Positions 36,925 through 40,486 of a stretch of 40,486 bases of DNA are shown here, piece by piece. Location: assembly GCA_002712305.1 (NCBI GenBank), contig PATE01000054.1, positions 42,105 through 82,590 of the forward strand, in the 5' to 3' direction. This stretch comes from Gemmatimonadota bacterium. Lineage in GTDB: Bacteria > Latescibacterota > UBA2968 > UBA8231. Positions within the stretch are counted from its first letter, which is position 1; every line of letters begins with the position of its first letter. The position numbers and the translations under genes are program-made. The notes beneath the pieces are model-generated. The model saw nothing but the letters and a program-made list of their open reading frames with translations. It had not been told where the DNA came from and searched no databases.

Positions 36925-37820
36925 TTGATCGCGTGCCCGCCGAACTGGTTTCGCATGGCGGAGAGCAACCGGTCCCCAAAGCCGACCTCGTCTCGTGATC
37001 GCAAACGCGCCAGCAGGGAGTGGGTGATCACCGGCGCGGGGACATCAAGATCGATCGCCTCCGCCACCGTCCAGCGACCTTCACCAGAGTCTGAGACGAA
37101 GGGCGCGATGTCAGCCAGCTCGCTGTCCTGATTCAGTGCCTCTGACGTCAGGTCGAGGAGCCACGACCGCACCACAGAGCCATGGCGCCAGATCTCGGCA
37201 ATTTGATGAAGGTCGAGATCGAACTCCTCCTTCTTCTTCAAGATGGCAAACCCCTCGGCGAAGGCCTGCATCATTCCGTATTCGATCCCATTGTGGATCA
37301 TCTTCGTGAAGTGACCAGCCCCGGTGGGGCCCACGTGTCCCCAGCCCAATTCAGATGAGGGTGCGAGGGACTCGAAGATGGGAGACAAGGCCTTCACCGC
37401 CTCGTCTTCTCCGCCGATCATCAGACTGTATCCCTCCTTGATCCCCCAAACGCCGCCGCTGGTTCCCACATCGACGAAGTGCAGGCCTCGTTCCCCCAGG
37501 ACACGTCCACGGCGTACGGTCTCGCCGTAATTGCTGTTGCCACCATCGATGATCGTGTCACCCGGTTCCATCAATTCAGCCAGGGACATGACGGATTCCT
37601 CCGTCGGGTCTCCGGAGGGGACCATGACCCATACCACGCGTGGAGCCGGCAGGGCATCCACGACCTGCTGGAGTGTCGAAGCTCCTTCTGCGCCACCTGC
37701 CTGGGCCGCCTTCACCGCCTCGTCATCGCGGTCGTAGACGACGATCTGATGTCCTGCCGCCAGCAGACGCGTGGTCATGTTTGCTCCCATCCGTCCCAGT
37801 CCGATCATGCCAAGTCGCAT
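36912..37820 (-). CDS. gnd: 6-phosphogluconate dehydrogenase, decarboxylating (short form)
   Basis: This is a predicted pentose-phosphate enzyme converting 6-phosphogluconate to ribulose 5-phosphate, CO2 and NAD(P)H. It has 302 residues from the ATG at 37820, the short YqeC/GndA-type. The nucleotide loop is IGLGRMGANM. Family blocks are GGNSNYGETVRRG, FVDVGTSGGVWGIKEGYSLMIGG and HVGPTGAGHFTKMIHNGIEYGMMQAFAEG, with the catalytic lysine in the last. The longer frame to 37991 runs into the pgi gene and is not coding. It is seven bases downstream of pgi on the same strand. Its stop is a TAG close to the convergent sulfatase. Coenzyme choice (NAD or NADP) cannot be judged with confidence. Confidence 0.9.
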   Translation of the reverse strand: MRLGMIGLGRMGANMTTRLLAAGHQIVVYDRDDEAVKAAQAGGAEGASTLQQVVDALPAPRVVWVMVPSGDPTEESVMSLAELMEPGDTIIDGGNSNYGETVRRGRVLGERGLHFVDVGTSGGVWGIKEGYSLMIGGEDEAVKALSPIFESLAPSSELGWGHVGPTGAGHFTKMIHNGIEYGMMQAFAEGFAILKKKEEFDLDLHQIAEIWRHGSVVRSWLLDLTSEALNQDSELADIAPFVSDSGEGRWTVAEAIDLDVPAPVITHSLLARLRSRDEVGFGDRLLSAMRNQFGGHAIKKAQ

Positions 37821-37827
37821 CTGCTTA

Positions 37828-39549
37828 CTACTCCGTAGCTGTGGGTTGTTGGATTGCCTGGTCGAGGGTCGTGCACAAGGTTCGCAGTGCCGCGTCGATC
37901 TGTGTGCCGAGATGAAAACGCACGACCTGTCTGCCGCCCTGCCGCAAGGCCTGCGCATCACCGAGGGCTTGCGCGGCCTTGAGGACGCCAAAACTCATCG
38001 AACTCTCGTCTGTTTCAGTTGAATCGGGAATACCCAGATCGATCGTATCGTCGCACGTGAGTTGCACGAAGAATCCGGTGCCACCATCGCCCTTGTGGAG
38101 TTGCCCTGTCGAATGCAGGAACCGCGGGCCATATCCCGCGGTCGTTGCCCTTCGTGTTGCAGACCGAATCCCGTGTCGCAGGTGCTGCAACGCCGTGTGT
38201 GTTGTCTCAGAAGGCGGCAGATAGGCCTGCAGGGCGTAGTACGACGTGGAAGGTGACGCCGAACGCAGGATCTGCTGCAATACATCCAGGAGGGTCGAAC
38301 CTGCCACGTCACCCATGATCGTGATTCCCTGGTCCGTGAGCGTCGCCTGTTCCGATGGCAGCTCACCTGTCTCCTGGTAGGTGCTCACCATGGATCGAGC
38401 TTGGATCTTGGCCGATTCCACGTCCGGTTGGTCGAAGGGGTTGATCTCGAGCACATGTCCGGCAATGATCGTGGCGATTTCCCAGCCGATCAGTTCAGCG
38501 CCCAGATCGCTCTTCGTCTGTAGCTCGAAATGGGCGACGGGATGTCCCGCCTCCCCCAGGGTCGCCAATGGCTGTTGCTCCATGGACTCCGAACTCAACT
38601 GGCTGGCTACGAAGATCCGGTCGTCACCGTACACATCTGGTGTTCCCAGGGCCTCACCATCAACGGGGAGGATCCCTCGTTCCCGTTTGCCTGTACTCTC
38701 AGCAACCAACTGCTCGACCCAGACGCCGATGGGGTTCAGCGTCGATGAACTGACGAGGGTGAGCTTGTCACGTCCCTCCCGAGCGGCTGCTCCGAGAAGG
38801 GCACCCATTACCACCGACGGGGTCTGCACCGTCAGCTCCGCCAATTCTTCAAGCGCCTGCTGGGCGGACACCAACAGGACGCCGATATCGATTCCGCACA
38901 GGGCCGCTGGAACGAGACCAAACATAGACAGCGCCGAATACCGACCGCCGATGTCTGGATCGTTGAGAAAGATGTGGCGGAAGGACAACTCCTGGGCCAG
39001 ATCCGCCAGCCCGCTGCCCGGATCGGTGATGGCGACAAAGTGGTCTCCTGGATCCCTACCGAGATCGGCGGCGGCCCTTCTATAGGCAGCCTTCAGGAAA
39101 GACAGCGTCTCCACCGTGCCGCCAGATTTCGTCGCAGGGATGTAGAGGGTTGTCGATGGGGCGCTGGCTGCGAAGGCGGCCAGTACAGCGGCCGGGTCCG
39201 TGCTGTCCAGCACGCGCACGTCGATGAACCGATCGGCCACGCCAAAGACCTGTCGGAAGACTTCAGGGGCCAGGCTGGATCCACCCATTCCGAGCAGCAA
39301 CGCGTGTGTGAAGCCGGCCTCCCGCGCCTGGGAGACGAAGGCCTGCATCGCGGAGATCTCATCCATCATGACGCGAGGACTGTCGAGCCACCCCAGCCGA
39401 TTGGCGATCTCATCCGGCTCCGGTCCCCAGACCGTGTGATCGCGTTGTAGAAGGCGCTCGACGATGCGGTCCTGTTCCAGCTGTTTGAGGGTTTGTTCGA
39501 CGCGTTTGGCCAGCGGGCCAGCATCGATGTTCGGGTGTTTCCACGACAT
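37828..39549 (-). CDS. pgi: Glucose-6-phosphate isomerase
   Basis: This is a predicted cytoplasmic enzyme interconverting glucose 6-phosphate and fructose 6-phosphate. It has 573 residues, longer than the usual 450 or so of small bacterial Pgi. It resembles the isomerase half of transaldolase-Pgi fusion proteins without the transaldolase half. Motifs: LLLGMGGSSLAPEVFRQVFG, TKSGGTVETLSFLK, and DIGGRYSALSMFGLVPA. A late block has GTGFFVQLTCDDTIDLGIP. The ATG at 39549 has AAGGA about 11 bases ahead. It heads a two-gene operon with gnd, linking hexose phosphates to NADPH and pentose supply. Confidence 0.9.
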   Translation of the reverse strand: MSWKHPNIDAGPLAKRVEQTLKQLEQDRIVERLLQRDHTVWGPEPDEIANRLGWLDSPRVMMDEISAMQAFVSQAREAGFTHALLLGMGGSSLAPEVFRQVFGVADRFIDVRVLDSTDPAAVLAAFAASAPSTTLYIPATKSGGTVETLSFLKAAYRRAAADLGRDPGDHFVAITDPGSGLADLAQELSFRHIFLNDPDIGGRYSALSMFGLVPAALCGIDIGVLLVSAQQALEELAELTVQTPSVVMGALLGAAAREGRDKLTLVSSSTLNPIGVWVEQLVAESTGKRERGILPVDGEALGTPDVYGDDRIFVASQLSSESMEQQPLATLGEAGHPVAHFELQTKSDLGAELIGWEIATIIAGHVLEINPFDQPDVESAKIQARSMVSTYQETGELPSEQATLTDQGITIMGDVAGSTLLDVLQQILRSASPSTSYYALQAYLPPSETTHTALQHLRHGIRSATRRATTAGYGPRFLHSTGQLHKGDGGTGFFVQLTCDDTIDLGIPDSTETDESSMSFGVLKAAQALGDAQALRQGGRQVVRFHLGTQIDAALRTLCTTLDQAIQQPTATE

Positions 39550-39754
39550 GCGGTTCGGTGTCCTTCGCCCTTAGGAGGATGGCGTTGGGAACCTACTGTG
39601 CTGCTGTTGATCGTGCCATGGGGAGCTTGAAAGGGCCTTGAAGCCCTTCTATCTTCGTTGGCTGACATCTTGTGCAAACTGCGACCCGATTCCCGTGCGA
39701 CAGCCGCCTGCGAGACGGACGGAAAACGGATCCTGATTCCTCTGAGGAGCCTCC
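39550..39754. promoter_or_regulatory. Divergent intergenic region, pgi-gnd and RidA-like gene
   Basis: This 205-base gap lies between the divergent starts and should contain both promoters. It carries one clean hairpin: AAGGGC (39631-39636), loop CTTGAA, GCCCTT (39643-39648), followed by a mildly T-rich stretch. A GAGGAG ribosome site for the RidA-like gene is at 39742-39747. No consensus promoter is evident. The hairpin could be a leader structure or operator. Confidence 0.45.
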
Positions 39755-40348
39755 ATGAGTGACCTGCCTGCCGCGTGGCAACGGGACTTTGACGTGTACG
39801 ATCGCATCGAAGAGCTGGGAATCGACCTGAAGAGCAAGGAGGATGTCATTCCTGCGCCCTCTGGCCGACGGATCTGCATGCTCACATTTACACCAGCGGG
39901 CCTGCTGTTTACCTCGGGCACCGGTGGGGGACGCGGCGCGATCACCAATGATGATGGTGATGTGGAGCGGGGCTACGAGGCTGGGCGAGACGCGGGAATC
40001 AACCATCTACGGGTCCTCCATTGGGGTTTGCACCCCGAGGGAACGCTAAATGACATCTGGTACTGCGTGAAGTGCATTGGCATGGTCAACTCTGCCGGTG
40101 GTGGTGCGTTCTCGAAATCGCCACGTGTCGTGGATGGCTACACGAAGGTGTTCCATGACGTATTGGGAGGTCCTCAGTCGCAGTTCGCCGAGGATGGGAG
40201 CGACAGCTCCTTTTCTGGCTGGCATGCACGTTCGGCCGTGGCCGGTTTCGATCTGCCAGGACATGTGGCCATTGAACCGGAGATGATCGTGCAGATCGAT
40301 CCCGAATTGGCGACATCCATCATCCGCGCACGCGGACCACACGCCTGA
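39755..40348 (+). CDS. RidA-family protein (YjgF/endoribonuclease-like, PF14588 type)
   Basis: The protein has 197 residues, larger than classical RidA (about 130). It fits the longer RidA-like group with an N-terminal RIEELGI helix. The core has LTFTPAGLLFTSG, NHLRVLHWGLHPEGTLNDIW, and a final GWHARSAVAGFDLPGHVAIEPEMIVQI, holding the conserved arginine that binds carboxylates. RidA itself hydrolyses reactive imines. The role of the longer relatives is uncertain. The ATG at 39755 has a strong GAGGAG site seven bases ahead. The next gene starts eight bases after its stop, so the two are probably co-transcribed. Confidence 0.8.
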   Translation: MSDLPAAWQRDFDVYDRIEELGIDLKSKEDVIPAPSGRRICMLTFTPAGLLFTSGTGGGRGAITNDDGDVERGYEAGRDAGINHLRVLHWGLHPEGTLNDIWYCVKCIGMVNSAGGGAFSKSPRVVDGYTKVFHDVLGGPQSQFAEDGSDSSFSGWHARSAVAGFDLPGHVAIEPEMIVQIDPELATSIIRARGPHA

Positions 40349-40355
40349 GCCATCG

Positions 40356-40486
40356 ATGGCCGTTTCTCTGTCTCGTCATGGCGAGACCTACTATCTAGGG
40401 GGCGTTCCCGGTGTGCCCGATCTGGCCTGGTATCGAGAGCAGGATCGCTGGGCATCGAAGCCGGAGGCCCTGCCCGCTGGGGCCGA
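40356..40486 (+). CDS. Start of an unrecognised gene (cut by the window end)
   Basis: An ATG at 40356, seven bases after the RidA-like stop, opens a frame that stays open for all 43 codons to the window edge (MAVSLSRHGETYYLGGVPGV...). The residue mix looks coding. There is no clear ribosome site, as expected of a coupled gene. Too little is visible to name a family. Confidence 0.55.
   Translation, partial: MAVSLSRHGETYYLGGVPGVPDLAWYREQDRWASKPEALPAGA

Noticed and set aside
36912-37991. Longer N-terminus for the 6-phosphogluconate dehydrogenase
   Set aside because: The additional 57 residues are Arg/Ser/Cys-rich and overlap pgi coding sequence. The family start is at MRLGMIGLGRMG.

Overview
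The window is a dense, GC-rich bacterial chromosome segment with about 30 protein genes. I see no rRNA, tRNA, CRISPR array or mobile element. An LptE-type lipoprotein, two other lipoprotein or exported envelope genes and a DsbD-type reductase indicate a diderm (Gram-negative) heterotroph. The gene mix is PhyH dioxygenases, Gfo/Idh/MocA oxidoreductases, sodium/solute symporters, a sulfatase, an enolase-superfamily dehydratase, mannonate dehydratase and a GH4 enzyme. This resembles marine or soil scavengers such as Latescibacterota, Poribacteria or Planctomycetes-like lineages. That placement is an inference; no marker gene in the window settles it.

Layout. (a) 1-2345, plus strand: an M23 envelope peptidase, a strong intrinsic terminator, then a FlgT-C-like small protein translationally coupled to lptE. 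(b) 2366-6871, minus strand: a tightly packed catabolic operon in the order gamma-glutamyltransferase-like, M20 amidohydrolase, mannonate dehydratase, and a phyH gene that is now a wreck (three frameshifts, two in-frame stops). (c) 6970-8070: a secreted beta-propeller lactonase. (d) 8125-17783: a sugar-oxidation island with three Gfo/Idh/MocA dehydrogenases, two PhyH proteins, a six-hairpin glycosidase with a frameshifted C-terminus, an unrecognised protein with a carbohydrate-binding-like tail, and a GH4 glycosidase split by a frameshift. (e) 17840-22720, minus strand: an NhaC antiporter, an SSS symporter with an extra C-terminal membrane module, and glutamate dehydrogenase. (f) 22808-25023, minus strand: an exported double NTF2-like protein coupled to a HEAT-repeat lipoprotein. 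(g) 25353-28263: CvpA, then a RarA-methyltransferase fusion on the other strand. (h) 28449-36852, plus strand: SDR, enolase-superfamily dehydratase, SSS symporter and DsbD (the last three overlapping head to tail), then a MetE-C-like protein and a sulfatase. (i) 36912-39549, minus strand: decarboxylating 6-phosphogluconate dehydrogenase with phosphoglucose isomerase. (j) 39755 to the end: a RidA-like protein and the start of an unknown gene.

How the genes may work together. Sulfated or oxidised sugars, sugar acids and small peptides would be released by the sulfatase, lactonase, glycosidases, M20 enzyme and GGT-like enzyme. They would be imported by the sodium-coupled symporters, with sodium handled by NhaC. 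They would then be processed by NAD-dependent dehydrogenases and dehydratases and fed into the Pgi/Gnd hexose-phosphate and NADPH route. The most interesting signals are the redox-type glycoside island (d) with its damaged genes, a PhyH protein whose metal motif reads HTG instead of HxD, and the uncharacterised envelope pairs in (a) and (f).
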